DNA of 64,000 nt from Lutibacter citreus (GCF_003260195.1 NZ_QEIH01000004.1:248001-312000); one strand, 5' to 3'. Positions 53,620 to 62,811 are shown, counted from the stretch's first letter. Notes: generated by a model from the letters alone, not told the origin. Program-made: numbers and translations.

Positions 53620-56109
53620 CTATTTTAGTTCTTTTTTAAGTTTTTCAATAAGATAATCTACACCCTCATTAGCTGTTAAAATTGAATTTCCAATAAGCCA
53701 AAGCTTGTGATTTAATTCTTCTATATGGAATCCTTTTTCATCAAAATTAGATGGATACATACCGCCTCTACTTGTATAAAATTGAGAGACTAAATCATCA
53801 TTCCTTGAAATTACAATTTTTAATCCGGTAGCATAAGCTTCAACTTTCCACCCTTGATATTCTTCAACTTTATAACCTTTTGACTTTAGAAACGAATCTA
53901 ATTTTTGTTTTTGAGATTTTTCAACTTTTGCATATCCTGAATAAAATATTTTGGCAACCTTAGGCTCAATCCCTTTTGATTTTCTTACAATATCAATATC
54001 ATTTTCAACATCGTCAATTGTATTGACCCAATCCAATTCTCTAGTTCTAGCTAATAGTTGTGTTTTATATTGGCTATCAGCAATTTTAGCTAAGTCCTTC
54101 CAAGCAACAGCCGCTAATGAAGTTTCTTTTATTGCTTTTTCTTTATAGCTTTCCTTATTCTCATCAAACAAACTTTCATACATATGTAGATACGTTGCAC
54201 CTGCTATCTTCCCCGCATAATAGTCTCCATACAAAGCAAAACATTCTAAATCTTTAACCGTAGCCTTAAATTCTTCCGAATTATTTTTATTACTCCCTTT
54301 TAACTCACTTAAATACTTTCGTGTATTAGTAGTGCATAAACGCAAAGAATCTGCAACCTGTAAAGGAGTAATTAATTTTGAACTCTCATTACTTTTTATA
54401 TCATCTACAAAATCGGTAATATTTTGAAGTTTTTCATTCTCTAATGTAAAACAGTCAATAAAATCACGAATTGTTTGAAATCCCGTGTACTGATCCATAC
54501 AACCTTCAGTTGACCACATTGCATCTCCAGGTTTCCAATGAAAATTACAAACTAATGGAAATGTTTTTGATGCATACTTCCAAGCATTAAATAATGCTTC
54601 ATTGTTGGTGCCTGGAAAACGGTTCCCAATAACATTTATTAATTGAGTATCTGGTAAATTTGGATTATAAGCCAATCTTCCCCAAAGCATTTCTCGATAC
54701 CAATGTTTTTTAATTTCTAATTCACCCGAAAGGCTTGGTATTTTAGAAGTAAATTCTCTTCCCCATAAATAACCATCTGAACCAATATAAAAACCGGGAA
54801 CTGGATATTTCATCATTCCAGTTAAATATTCACGAACATAATCCGGATCACCCCATCTAAAAGTAAAAATATCATCATTTCTAATATTCATCCAACATTT
54901 GAAATCATATTTTAAAACATCTTGTAAATATTCTTGCTCAAAAATTGGCGGATTGGGTGAACTATACATGCGCGCAACATTGTACTTATAACTAGTTTCA
55001 ACTTCTCCTTGAAAATTTGATGCAAAATCACGTTGTATCAAAGGCAATTTGGTATGATGACGACGGAAAATAAATCGAAATGGTCTTTCAGGATTTGATT
55101 TCTTCGCTGCCAGCACTCCCTTTCCATAAGTTTCATACATCCATTGAGTAGCTGTATATTTTCCAACGGTCATCCCCATTCTTTCTCCAGCGGTTACTCC
55201 AAAACCAGACAAATGCGGATAAGTTTCAACCATTTCTTGAACTGCTTTTCGCATATATGTCATAGCCTCTTCGCTCTCAGGTTCTAACATCTCACCAGTT
55301 CCTGGTGAAATAAATATGTTCCATGTAAACCAAACTACATCAATACCTCGGTTATGAGCATGTTCCATCACTTTCTTCCAGAATGAAATTTTTTCATCCA
55401 TGGTCATGCTTTTTATTTTTCGAAGATTGTTTTTGTCTTGAATATCCGTTCCGCTCCAATCTCTATGCATATCCCAAGTAACAGGTTTATCATAAACGTA
55501 AACATCTTCCATAGCCGCACCTGGATAATCTTTCATTTTAGTGAGTGCAGGAAACGGATGTTTAGACCAAAAAGTCAGCATATTGTATCTATTGCGAGCC
55601 AATTCATCCAAATATTCTACCCAAAAGTCCATATTCCACATTTCTGCAATATTTTTTTGAGCAGCATCACCAGTATCATCATAACTTGGTAAGCGACCAT
55701 CCAAAGCTATATTCATTTTAACTCCACGATATTCAATAAATGGTTCTTCTGTTTTAGATTCAATTTTTGATAAATCTCCATACAATGAAATTTGCTCAGT
55801 AAGGTCCATTATACCATATAACAGACCTCTTTTATCACCACCAAAAATTGAAATTTTGTTATTGTCTAACTCAATTTTATAAGCTTGCTTTTTTAGAGTT
55901 TCATCAAATTCAGCACTTATTAAATATTTTTCTGAATTTTCAACTTCCTCAAATTCTTTTTGGATTAGCGCTTTCTTTAACTCCTTCAGTCCAAATTCAA
56001 CTGCAGGGTTTTGACCTTCAAATTCAATCTTGAAGGAATTGCTTGTACAACTTAGAACTAAAATACTAATAACGACTAAAAGAGTTATTGCTTTAAAAGA
56101 TCTATACAT
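53620..56109 (-). CDS. Unclassified glycoside hydrolase-like lipoprotein (GH67/GH20-type N-domain plus TIM barrel)
   Basis: 829 residues, lipobox Cys21 (LVLSC). Residues about 25-125 look like the alpha/beta N-domain shared by GH67 and GH20 enzymes (KYLISAEF, IELDNNKISIFGGDKRGLLYG, MDLTEQIS). A TIM-barrel region follows: YRGVKMNIALDGRLPSYDDTGD, MDFWVEYLDELARNRYNMLTFWSKHPFP, WFTWNIFISPGTGEM, GFGVTAGERMGM, WMNIRNDDIFTFRWGDPDYV, PGFYIGSDGYLWGREF. Residues about 560-720 are helical and about 730-829 a small alpha/beta domain. GH67 enzymes are alpha-glucuronidases, but similarity is at fold level and I cannot assign a numbered family. It lies between two sulfatases, so the substrate is probably a desulfated oligosaccharide. 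Confidence 0.7.
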   Translation of the reverse strand: MYRSFKAITLLVVISILVLSCTSNSFKIEFEGQNPAVEFGLKELKKALIQKEFEEVENSEKYLISAEFDETLKKQAYKIELDNNKISIFGGDKRGLLYGIMDLTEQISLYGDLSKIESKTEEPFIEYRGVKMNIALDGRLPSYDDTGDAAQKNIAEMWNMDFWVEYLDELARNRYNMLTFWSKHPFPALTKMKDYPGAAMEDVYVYDKPVTWDMHRDWSGTDIQDKNNLRKIKSMTMDEKISFWKKVMEHAHNRGIDVVWFTWNIFISPGTGEMLEPESEEAMTYMRKAVQEMVETYPHLSGFGVTAGERMGMTVGKYTATQWMYETYGKGVLAAKKSNPERPFRFIFRRHHTKLPLIQRDFASNFQGEVETSYKYNVARMYSSPNPPIFEQEYLQDVLKYDFKCWMNIRNDDIFTFRWGDPDYVREYLTGMMKYPVPGFYIGSDGYLWGREFTSKIPSLSGELEIKKHWYREMLWGRLAYNPNLPDTQLINVIGNRFPGTNNEALFNAWKYASKTFPLVCNFHWKPGDAMWSTEGCMDQYTGFQTIRDFIDCFTLENEKLQNITDFVDDIKSNESSKLITPLQVADSLRLCTTNTRKYLSELKGSNKNNSEEFKATVKDLECFALYGDYYAGKIAGATYLHMYESLFDENKESYKEKAIKETSLAAVAWKDLAKIADSQYKTQLLARTRELDWVNTIDDVENDIDIVRKSKGIEPKVAKIFYSGYAKVEKSQKQKLDSFLKSKGYKVEEYQGWKVEAYATGLKIVISRNDDLVSQFYTSRGGMYPSNFDEKGFHIEELNHKLWLIGNSILTANEGVDYLIEKLKKELK

Positions 56110-56152
56110 TTTTGACGGGTTTTACGTTATTTAACACAATTTTATTTCCTTA

Positions 56153-57604
56153 TTACTCTAATTTACCTATCTCTCTTGTTCCTGTCCCTTTTTCAATTCC
56201 AACATTCAGATCTCCATATTCTTTACGAGCTTCTTCAACAATCACCATAATTTCTTTTACTTTTTTAGGATGATAATCAATAACATTATACTGTTCTCCC
56301 GGATCACGCATCATATTATAAAGTTCAAGTTCCTTTACACTCATTTTAATTCTTTTTCCACCAACACCATCTTTACCTGGCTTGGTATTATAAGAACTCC
56401 AAGTATGTGGAAACACTAATTTCCAATTTCCTTTTCGAACAGCATTCAAATTATTTTTCCCATAGTAATACAAAATTGATTCCCTTGGTTCGGACTTAAA
56501 ATCGCCTTTCCAAAGTGAAGTTATATCAACCCCATCAATTTCATTTTTAGATAATTTCCCTTCACTTGAAGCGGCAAATGAAGGCAATAAATCAATTGCA
56601 CAAGCTAACTTATTACAAACTGTTCCTTTAGGTATATTATCTCCCCATCTAATTATAAACGGTACTCGCTGACCACCTTCCCAACTTGTAGTTTTTCCCT
56701 CTCTTAATCCTCCTGAAGAACCTGCATGATTTCCAAAATTTAACCAAGGTCCATTATCTGTTGTAAAAACAAAAATAGTGTTTTCAGCAACCCCATTTTT
56801 TTCAAGAGCTTTCCAAATTTCACCTACTGACCAATCTATTTCCATCATAACATCACCATACAACCCTTGTTCACTTTTCCCTCTAAATTTATCTGAAACT
56901 CCCAATGGAATATGACCCATTGTATGAGGAACATAAAGAAAAAATGGTTTATCTGATTTTCTATTAATAAAATCAACTGCTTTTTCAGTATAAAGAGTTG
57001 TTAATATATCTTGATCTTTAAGACTTTTAATTTCACCAATCTTCGTATTTCCTTCAATTAAAGGTAATTCAGGCATTTTTGAACGTTTACTTTCTTTTGG
57101 TAATTTGTGCCCAGTTGCACTATTGTGAGGCCACATATCATTTGAATAAGGAAGACCTACATATTCATCGAAACCATGTTGCAATGGTAAAAATTCCTTT
57201 TGCCAACCTAAATGCCATTTACCAAAGCACGCTGTAGCATAGCCTTGGTCTTTAAACATTTCTGCCATTGTATATTCATCTTTGTTTAAACCAACTTTAT
57301 GATGTGGAAATAATGCTCCAGTTAATCCAATTCTATTTGGATAACACCCTGTTAAAATACCAGCTCTAGATGCGCTACAAACCGGTTGTGCAGAGTAAAA
57401 GTTTGTAAAACGCATACCTTCACTTGCCATATTATTTATATTTGGTGTATCAAAGCCCGTTGCTCCATAAACACCTACATCTCCGTATCCTTCATCATCA
57501 ATAAATATTAATACAACATTAGGTTTCGATTTATTATTATTTTGACCTCGAGAAAAACTTACAGATATTAAAGTTAATAAGATTAAAACAGTGTATTTTT
57601 TCAT
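56153..57604 (-). CDS. Family S1 sulfatase with C-S-A-S-R signature
   Basis: 483 residues, Sec signal peptide (SFSRGQ). Formylglycine region is C76-S-A-S-R80-A-G-I-L-T-G, with Ala in place of the usual Pro; Arg is retained. FIDDEGYGDVGVYGATGFDTPNINNMASEGMRF, GKWHLGWQKEFLPLQHGFDEYVGLPYSNDMWP, HTMGHIPLGVS and FTTDNGPWLNFGNHAGSSGGLREGK are typical of arylsulfatase-A-like enzymes. CxAxR is a known minority motif accepted by some sulfatase-maturing systems. It is 43 bases upstream of the 829-residue gene and 25 bases after the CSNSR sulfatase. Confidence 0.92.
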   Translation of the reverse strand: MKKYTVLILLTLISVSFSRGQNNNKSKPNVVLIFIDDEGYGDVGVYGATGFDTPNINNMASEGMRFTNFYSAQPVCSASRAGILTGCYPNRIGLTGALFPHHKVGLNKDEYTMAEMFKDQGYATACFGKWHLGWQKEFLPLQHGFDEYVGLPYSNDMWPHNSATGHKLPKESKRSKMPELPLIEGNTKIGEIKSLKDQDILTTLYTEKAVDFINRKSDKPFFLYVPHTMGHIPLGVSDKFRGKSEQGLYGDVMMEIDWSVGEIWKALEKNGVAENTIFVFTTDNGPWLNFGNHAGSSGGLREGKTTSWEGGQRVPFIIRWGDNIPKGTVCNKLACAIDLLPSFAASSEGKLSKNEIDGVDITSLWKGDFKSEPRESILYYYGKNNLNAVRKGNWKLVFPHTWSSYNTKPGKDGVGGKRIKMSVKELELYNMMRDPGEQYNVIDYHPKKVKEIMVIVEEARKEYGDLNVGIEKGTGTREIGKLE

Positions 57605-57629
57605 TGAATTGAAATTTTAATTGATGAAT

Positions 57630-59210
57630 TTATTTAGCTTTGGTTCCTCTAATAGGATCCGCCATTTGAGATCTCCATTTTTTATACATATTTTCCATTT
57701 CAACAACTTTTTCAGGATTTAAAACTGCTATATTATTTAATTCATTAGGATCATCTTTTAAATTGTAAAGTTGAATTCCTGAAAGAATAGGAACATCTAA
57801 TAAACCTATAACTAATCCTTTTTCATCTAATTGATAAGATTTATAATTAAAATTAATTCCGTCAACATCTTCTCTGTAAACCAACTTCCAATCACCAAAA
57901 CGTACAACCCAATTTTTAAACTTTTCTCCTGAATCCCAAAATATTGGTTCAGTATGTATTTTTTTAGTTTCACCATAAATTAAAGGCAATAAACTTTTAC
58001 CATCTAAAGGCTTTTTTGGATCAACACCTGTTAATTGAGAAAGGCTAGCATATAAATCTCTATGAGTAACCATAGCTTCAATTTCATTATTTTTTTTAAA
58101 ACCATTGGGCCAATACATAAACATAGGAACTTTAATTCCTCCATCCATTAAACAATATTTATAAGCATTTTCAGGTTCATTATTGGCATACGATTGATGA
58201 GACCCACCATTATCAGAAGAGAAGAAAATAATAGTATTATCCAAAATTCCTTTCTCTTTTAAAGTTTTTACAATTTTCCCTATCATCAAATCCATATATT
58301 CCATATGAGCTAAATATATTTTTCTGCCATAGGCATCTGTAATTCCTAAATGAGAAGTTTGATCATACCATTCATTATAATCTGGCTGAACAATTGGGTC
58401 CCAATGAGGGTACTCCCATACTTTATCTTCACGATTAAACGATCGAGCAGGTATTCCGTATTTTTCTTGAAGCTCTTTAGGGGCTCTTGTTAAGGCCGTG
58501 TGCACAGCGTTGTATTCTAATTGAAGATAAAAAGGCTCATTAGTACTTTCTTTAATAAAGTTAATAGACTCCTTTGTAAAAACTTCTGTTGTATTTGTAT
58601 TTTCGTATGATTCTTTTGTTTTACTATCACGTGTTAAAGGTCCGAAAGGAGCCATTTTTGCTTTCTTACTACTCCCAGAAGATTTTTTTTCATAAGCTTC
58701 AATATCTTTTTCACTCAATAAAAAATAATCCCAAGAATGATGTTTAAATCCTAACCAATGATCAAAACCGTGTTTCATTGGGTCAGATTTTGGACCATTA
58801 TTTAAATGAGTTTTACCAACTTTCATAGTTTTATATCCAGCCTCTTTCATCATTTCGGCTATGGTATATTCATTTGAAGGTAATCCACCTTGTCCATAAT
58901 AATATGCTCCCCATCTTTGTTGATAACGACCAGTTGACAATGCTAATCTTGAATTACTACAAACAGGAGAACCCGCATAAGCATTTCTAAAAACCACACC
59001 ATTTTCAGCTAATTTATCAAGGTTTGGAGTTTGCACATCTGGCTGAACATCTTTTTGAAAACCAACATCTGCATAGCCAACATCATCTGCCAAGATAACA
59101 ATTACGTTAGGCTTTATCTTTTTTGAATCATTATCTTTTTTTACTTGTGAACATCCCAATGTAGAAATACAAAGAACTACACTAAATACTTTTATTATTA
59201 ATTTTCTCAT
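57630..59210 (-). CDS. Family S1 sulfatase lipoprotein with non-canonical C-S-N-S-R signature
   Basis: 526 residues, lipobox Cys20 (TLGC). The sulfatase fold is clear: ILADDVGYADVGFQKDVQPDVQTPNLDKLAENGVVF, VGKTHLNNGPKSDPMKHGFDHWLG (GKTH in place of GKWH), LEYNAVHTALTRAP and FSSDNGGSHQSYANNEPENAYKYCLMDGGIKVPMF. The formylglycine site is C84-S-N-S-R88-L-A-L-S-T-G; Asn occupies the normally Pro/Ala position. Cys and Arg are intact, so formylglycine is possible but recognition by the maturation enzyme may differ. Insertion around residues 160-200 (Lys/Ser-rich) is unusual. Starts 3 bases after the oxidoreductase stop. Confidence 0.9.
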   Translation of the reverse strand: MRKLIIKVFSVVLCISTLGCSQVKKDNDSKKIKPNVIVILADDVGYADVGFQKDVQPDVQTPNLDKLAENGVVFRNAYAGSPVCSNSRLALSTGRYQQRWGAYYYGQGGLPSNEYTIAEMMKEAGYKTMKVGKTHLNNGPKSDPMKHGFDHWLGFKHHSWDYFLLSEKDIEAYEKKSSGSSKKAKMAPFGPLTRDSKTKESYENTNTTEVFTKESINFIKESTNEPFYLQLEYNAVHTALTRAPKELQEKYGIPARSFNREDKVWEYPHWDPIVQPDYNEWYDQTSHLGITDAYGRKIYLAHMEYMDLMIGKIVKTLKEKGILDNTIIFFSSDNGGSHQSYANNEPENAYKYCLMDGGIKVPMFMYWPNGFKKNNEIEAMVTHRDLYASLSQLTGVDPKKPLDGKSLLPLIYGETKKIHTEPIFWDSGEKFKNWVVRFGDWKLVYREDVDGINFNYKSYQLDEKGLVIGLLDVPILSGIQLYNLKDDPNELNNIAVLNPEKVVEMENMYKKWRSQMADPIRGTKAK

Positions 59211-59213
59211 ATT

Positions 59214-60647
59214 CTATTTTTTCCAAAGATTTTCTCCATATGACCAACCTGAACGAACATCTTCTTTTATATATTTATTTAATTCTGGATGATTCGTAAC
59301 TCTCATATTAGAGGAATCATATTCTATTTTTTTATTCAATTTTTGAGATAAGGCACCTAATAAAGCTAATTCTGTTAAATCTGCACCATACTCAAAACTT
59401 GACCCTGGTTTTGGTCCATTTCCTTTTATAGCATCTATAAATTCTTCATGTGGGCTTTCATTTTTAATTCTCGGAATACTCTTTTCCCAACCTTTTTTAT
59501 TGAAAACTTCCCAATCTGCTTTATCCATTAATATTCTTGGTTTATAAGGCTTTCCACTTGTAAATACTGTTGCTTTTTCTCCAACCATTAACATACCATT
59601 ACCTGGTATTTTATTTAAACCCCACTCTGGTCTATTTTTAGGTTTTTTACCACCTTCATACCAGGTTAAATCAACTGCAGGTTTATTACCTCTTTTTGGA
59701 AATTTAAAATTCAATATTGATTGGTCTGGTCCGAATTTAGTAGGAACAGAACTTAACTTCCCAAATAAAGGCTCAACACTATCTGGCATTCCTAAATCCA
59801 ATGTCCAAAATGGAGCATCTAAAGTATGACAACCCCAATCTCCCAACATACCAGTTCCCAATTCAAAATAAGACCTCCACCACTTTGGTAAATAATAATG
59901 ACTATATGCTCGCTTTTTTGAAGGTCCCAACCATAAATCCCAATCTAAGGTTTTTGGAATAGGCTCAGCAATTGGAGGATAGTTTTTAGGTTTGTTAAGC
60001 CATAAATTATCTCCAAATTCAGGTCCATTAAACCACGCATGTATTTCTTTTACTTCACCTAATAAGCCTAAATCGTACCATTCCTTAACATTTCTTATTC
60101 CATCAGAAGCATGACCTTGATTTCCTAATTGAGTTACAACACCATAATATGCTGCTGCCTTTTTTAAAGTACGAAGTTGCCAAATATTATGGGCTAATGG
60201 TTTTTCAACATATACATGTTTACCTCTTTCCATTGCTGCCATAGTAGCTGCAAAATGAGTATGATCTGGAGTTGAAACTATAACAGCATCAATATCTTTG
60301 TCCATTTCATCTAACATCACTCTAAAATCCTTATACCTAGGAACTTCAGGCATTAATTTATAAGCTCTTGCTGCAGCATTATCATCTACATCGCAAAATG
60401 CAACTATTCTAACATATGGATGCGGCTTTCTTTCTCCTTCTGGCTCCAATCCTTCTTTAATTCTTCTGTTGTCTCCACGAATCCCCAACATTTGAGTCCA
60501 ATTATTCAAACCTCTTCCTGCTACACCAATAACAGCTACATTTACGGTGCTATTTGGTGAAAAACTCATTAAATTTGGTAGAAGCATAATACCCGCAGCA
60601 GCTGCACCAGATGAATATAAAAACTTTCTTCGCGAAATATTTGACAT
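59214..60647 (-). CDS. Tat-exported Gfo/Idh/MocA-family oxidoreductase
   Basis: 477 residues. N-terminal twin-arginine signal S-R-R-K-F-L (residues 5-10) with a hydrophobic stretch to about 30, so the protein is exported folded, with its NAD(P) cofactor. Rossmann motif VAVIGVAGRGLNNW near 36-49, CDVDDNAAARAY, STPDHTHFAATMAAMERGKHVYVEKPLAHNIWQ (catalytic Lys of EKP), and C-terminal WWRSYFELGTGMLGDWGCHTLDAPFWTL (with His and Asp typical of the family). Members oxidise sugar hydroxyls or act as GH109-type glycosidases using NAD. With the adjacent TIM barrel it could form a periplasmic keto-sugar route. It lies between sulfatase 57630 and the isomerase-like gene. Confidence 0.9.
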   Translation of the reverse strand: MSNISRRKFLYSSGAAAAGIMLLPNLMSFSPNSTVNVAVIGVAGRGLNNWTQMLGIRGDNRRIKEGLEPEGERKPHPYVRIVAFCDVDDNAAARAYKLMPEVPRYKDFRVMLDEMDKDIDAVIVSTPDHTHFAATMAAMERGKHVYVEKPLAHNIWQLRTLKKAAAYYGVVTQLGNQGHASDGIRNVKEWYDLGLLGEVKEIHAWFNGPEFGDNLWLNKPKNYPPIAEPIPKTLDWDLWLGPSKKRAYSHYYLPKWWRSYFELGTGMLGDWGCHTLDAPFWTLDLGMPDSVEPLFGKLSSVPTKFGPDQSILNFKFPKRGNKPAVDLTWYEGGKKPKNRPEWGLNKIPGNGMLMVGEKATVFTSGKPYKPRILMDKADWEVFNKKGWEKSIPRIKNESPHEEFIDAIKGNGPKPGSSFEYGADLTELALLGALSQKLNKKIEYDSSNMRVTNHPELNKYIKEDVRSGWSYGENLWKK

Positions 60648-60679
60648 ACTATTAACCTCGTTTTTAAGTTGAGTATTAA

Positions 60680-61501
60680 TTATTTAATGTTTGTTTTAAG
60701 AAATTCTACATTCAATTTCATATCATCCATTAACACCTCTTTTTTGGCTGTATGCTCAATTACCATTTTACCTTTAAAATGTTGTCTTTTCAGTTCCTTA
60801 AATACTTTATTCCATTTAATAATTCCAGTTCCTAAAGGAACAATTGTAGCGTCCGTACTAGGTTTATCTACATCCTTTAAATGTAGCTCATGTATATGAC
60901 CTTTTAACATTTTTAAAGATTTAGCAACATCTAAACCTGAACGTTTCCAATGTCCAATATCTGCACAAACTCTAATATAATTACTTCTCCCTTTTAAAAC
61001 AGATTTTACTGTTGCCGGATCCCAATATTTAGTTGGTGTTGCATGGTTGTGAATAGCGAGTTTTATATCATATTTTTTACATAATTCATCTACCATTGGA
61101 ACTTGATCAAATATTGGTTCAGAAACAATAGTTTCAATTCCCATTTTTTTTGCAAACTTGAATAACACTTCCCAATCATTTTTCTTTTTAGGTGAAATAA
61201 CACCATAACTAGAAAGTTTTATTCCATGTTTTTTCAAAAGCATTTGAACTTTATCTGATTTTTCTTTAGACATATCAAAATTTGTAAACGTTTTATCCGT
61301 TGAAGATATTTGTTGTTTACGATACATTTCAATGAATTTTATATCTAACAGCTCCAAATTCTCAAGAGTTTCTTCCAAAGTAAAATCCTTAAAAGAATAA
61401 GCTTGTGCTGCAATTTCCCAATCCTGTGGTTTCACTTGTGCTGATAAAATTGTAATAGAGGTAATAAAAAGCAGTATTGAATTAACTATATAATTTTTCA
61501 T
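60680..61501 (-). CDS. Secreted sugar-isomerase/epimerase-like TIM barrel (AP endonuclease 2 fold)
   Basis: 273 residues, Sec signal peptide (TILSAQ). Xylose-isomerase-like TIM barrel: FIEMYR near 56-61, SYGVIS, GIETIVSEP, AIHNHATP, CADIGHWKRSGLD, GHIHELHLKDVDKP and VIEHT provide the Glu/His/Asp metal-ligand pattern of the family. Such proteins isomerise, epimerise or beta-eliminate sugars. Export to the periplasm is unusual for an isomerase of free sugars and points to action on oligosaccharides or oxidised sugars. It lies 32 bases upstream of the Tat-exported oxidoreductase and 20 bases after GH117, a tight three-gene block. Confidence 0.82.
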   Translation of the reverse strand: MKNYIVNSILLFITSITILSAQVKPQDWEIAAQAYSFKDFTLEETLENLELLDIKFIEMYRKQQISSTDKTFTNFDMSKEKSDKVQMLLKKHGIKLSSYGVISPKKKNDWEVLFKFAKKMGIETIVSEPIFDQVPMVDELCKKYDIKLAIHNHATPTKYWDPATVKSVLKGRSNYIRVCADIGHWKRSGLDVAKSLKMLKGHIHELHLKDVDKPSTDATIVPLGTGIIKWNKVFKELKRQHFKGKMVIEHTAKKEVLMDDMKLNVEFLKTNIK

Positions 61502-61521
61502 ATTTAAAATCTATAAAATTT

Positions 61522-62811
61522 TTAATTTCTTAATTTCTCTGTCACTGCTTCAATTCGTTTTTTTTGCTTCTCCGTTAAGCTTTGTTTAAAATAAAACTCT
61601 GGATCGTATTTAACTCTTGGTTCTTTAAAAATTGGATCGTTTATGTCTTGACTTAAATCACAATCAAAACGAGCCAACATTGAATGAAATTGACCTTTTC
61701 CTCCTAAATTAATAAAATGTGATAACCCCCAAGTTATTCCTCTACCGTTTTTAGTATCAGTAAAAGCATCAGCTACAAAAGGTGCAGCTGCATAAGGCAT
61801 TAATTCAGAAATTGCAGCAATTTCAAAATTTACACCATCTTCAGCATATTGTATGGTATTGTGTTCATTTCCATCTTTATAAACTAATGCAGCAATCCCA
61901 CTTTTAAATGGAAAAAGCGAAGTTTCGTGACCTGAAGAAATTACAGGGTTTAAAGGATTTTTTGTAAATGGCCCCAACGGATTATCTGCAGTTGCTAAAC
62001 CTTGCATACGAATCCAATCTCCTTTTTTACCAAAATCAGATTTATAGTATAAATATATTTTTCCGTTATGAACCAATGGATACGGATCGTGAATTGAGAA
62101 TTGATCCCAAGCTCCTTCACCTCCATTAGGAATTACAATTTTATTATAAGGTGTCCAAGGTCCATCAGGAGAATCTGCATAGGAAACAGCAACCGGACAA
62201 TCATCTCCACGCTTTCCACTAGCTTCCATAAAACCTTGATAATACAAATAATATTTACCTTTCCACTCTAAAATATCACTCGTTGTAACAGCTCTCCAAC
62301 CAACAATTGGTTTTTCTGGTCTTTTAATAGCAACACCTTGCTCTTCCCATGTAAAACCATCTACACTTGTTGCATACCAAATTTCAGCTAAATCCCAATC
62401 TGAAGAAGGAATAACGTCTGAGCTTTCTTTTGCTCCGCGAGGTGGTGTTGGTGTGTTTCTATAAGTGTACCACACATAATATTTACCATTATGAAAAATC
62501 ACCTTTGAAGGATCTCTTCTAGATATTGTACCATCATGGTTATTGTAATTAAATCCTTTTAGTTCAGTATATTTAAATTGGGAAAACAACTCGTTATCTT
62601 GTGGTTTTGGAGCTGGATAAGCATCGTACAAACGATTTAAGGCTGCACTTAACTCCATATCAGGTTTTTCATCAGGTAATTTTTGAGGAAAAACTTTAAT
62701 TTTTTTCTCTTTTATTATTGATTCAGGTTTTGACTCGGTTTTGCAGGCAACAATTGAAATTAATAAAGTAATTAATAACATTTTGCTGAAATAGCATCTT
62801 TTAGTATGCAT
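61522..62811 (-). CDS. GH117 alpha-1,3-(3,6-anhydro)-L-galactosidase-family lipoprotein
   Basis: 429 residues, lipobox Cys23 (IVAC; a second ATG at codon 11 would also work). Releases 3,6-anhydro-L-galactose from neoagaro-oligosaccharides in characterised members. Five-bladed propeller signatures: RRDPSKVIFHNGKYYVWYTY with Asp100, SDWDLAEIWYATSVDGFTWEEQG, GWRAVTTSDILEWKGKYYLYYQGFMEASGKRGDDCPV, SIHDPYPLVHNGKIYLYY with Asp242, and SSGHETSLFPF with His295-Glu296. The N-terminal helix S55-A-A-L-N-R60 matches the SxAxxR dimer-swap motif of the family. The clade (true anhydrogalactosidase or related) cannot be decided by eye. First gene of the operon, about 95 bases downstream of a good promoter. 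Confidence 0.93.
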   Translation of the reverse strand: MHTKRCYFSKMLLITLLISIVACKTESKPESIIKEKKIKVFPQKLPDEKPDMELSAALNRLYDAYPAPKPQDNELFSQFKYTELKGFNYNNHDGTISRRDPSKVIFHNGKYYVWYTYRNTPTPPRGAKESSDVIPSSDWDLAEIWYATSVDGFTWEEQGVAIKRPEKPIVGWRAVTTSDILEWKGKYYLYYQGFMEASGKRGDDCPVAVSYADSPDGPWTPYNKIVIPNGGEGAWDQFSIHDPYPLVHNGKIYLYYKSDFGKKGDWIRMQGLATADNPLGPFTKNPLNPVISSGHETSLFPFKSGIAALVYKDGNEHNTIQYAEDGVNFEIAAISELMPYAAAPFVADAFTDTKNGRGITWGLSHFINLGGKGQFHSMLARFDCDLSQDINDPIFKEPRVKYDPEFYFKQSLTEKQKKRIEAVTEKLRN

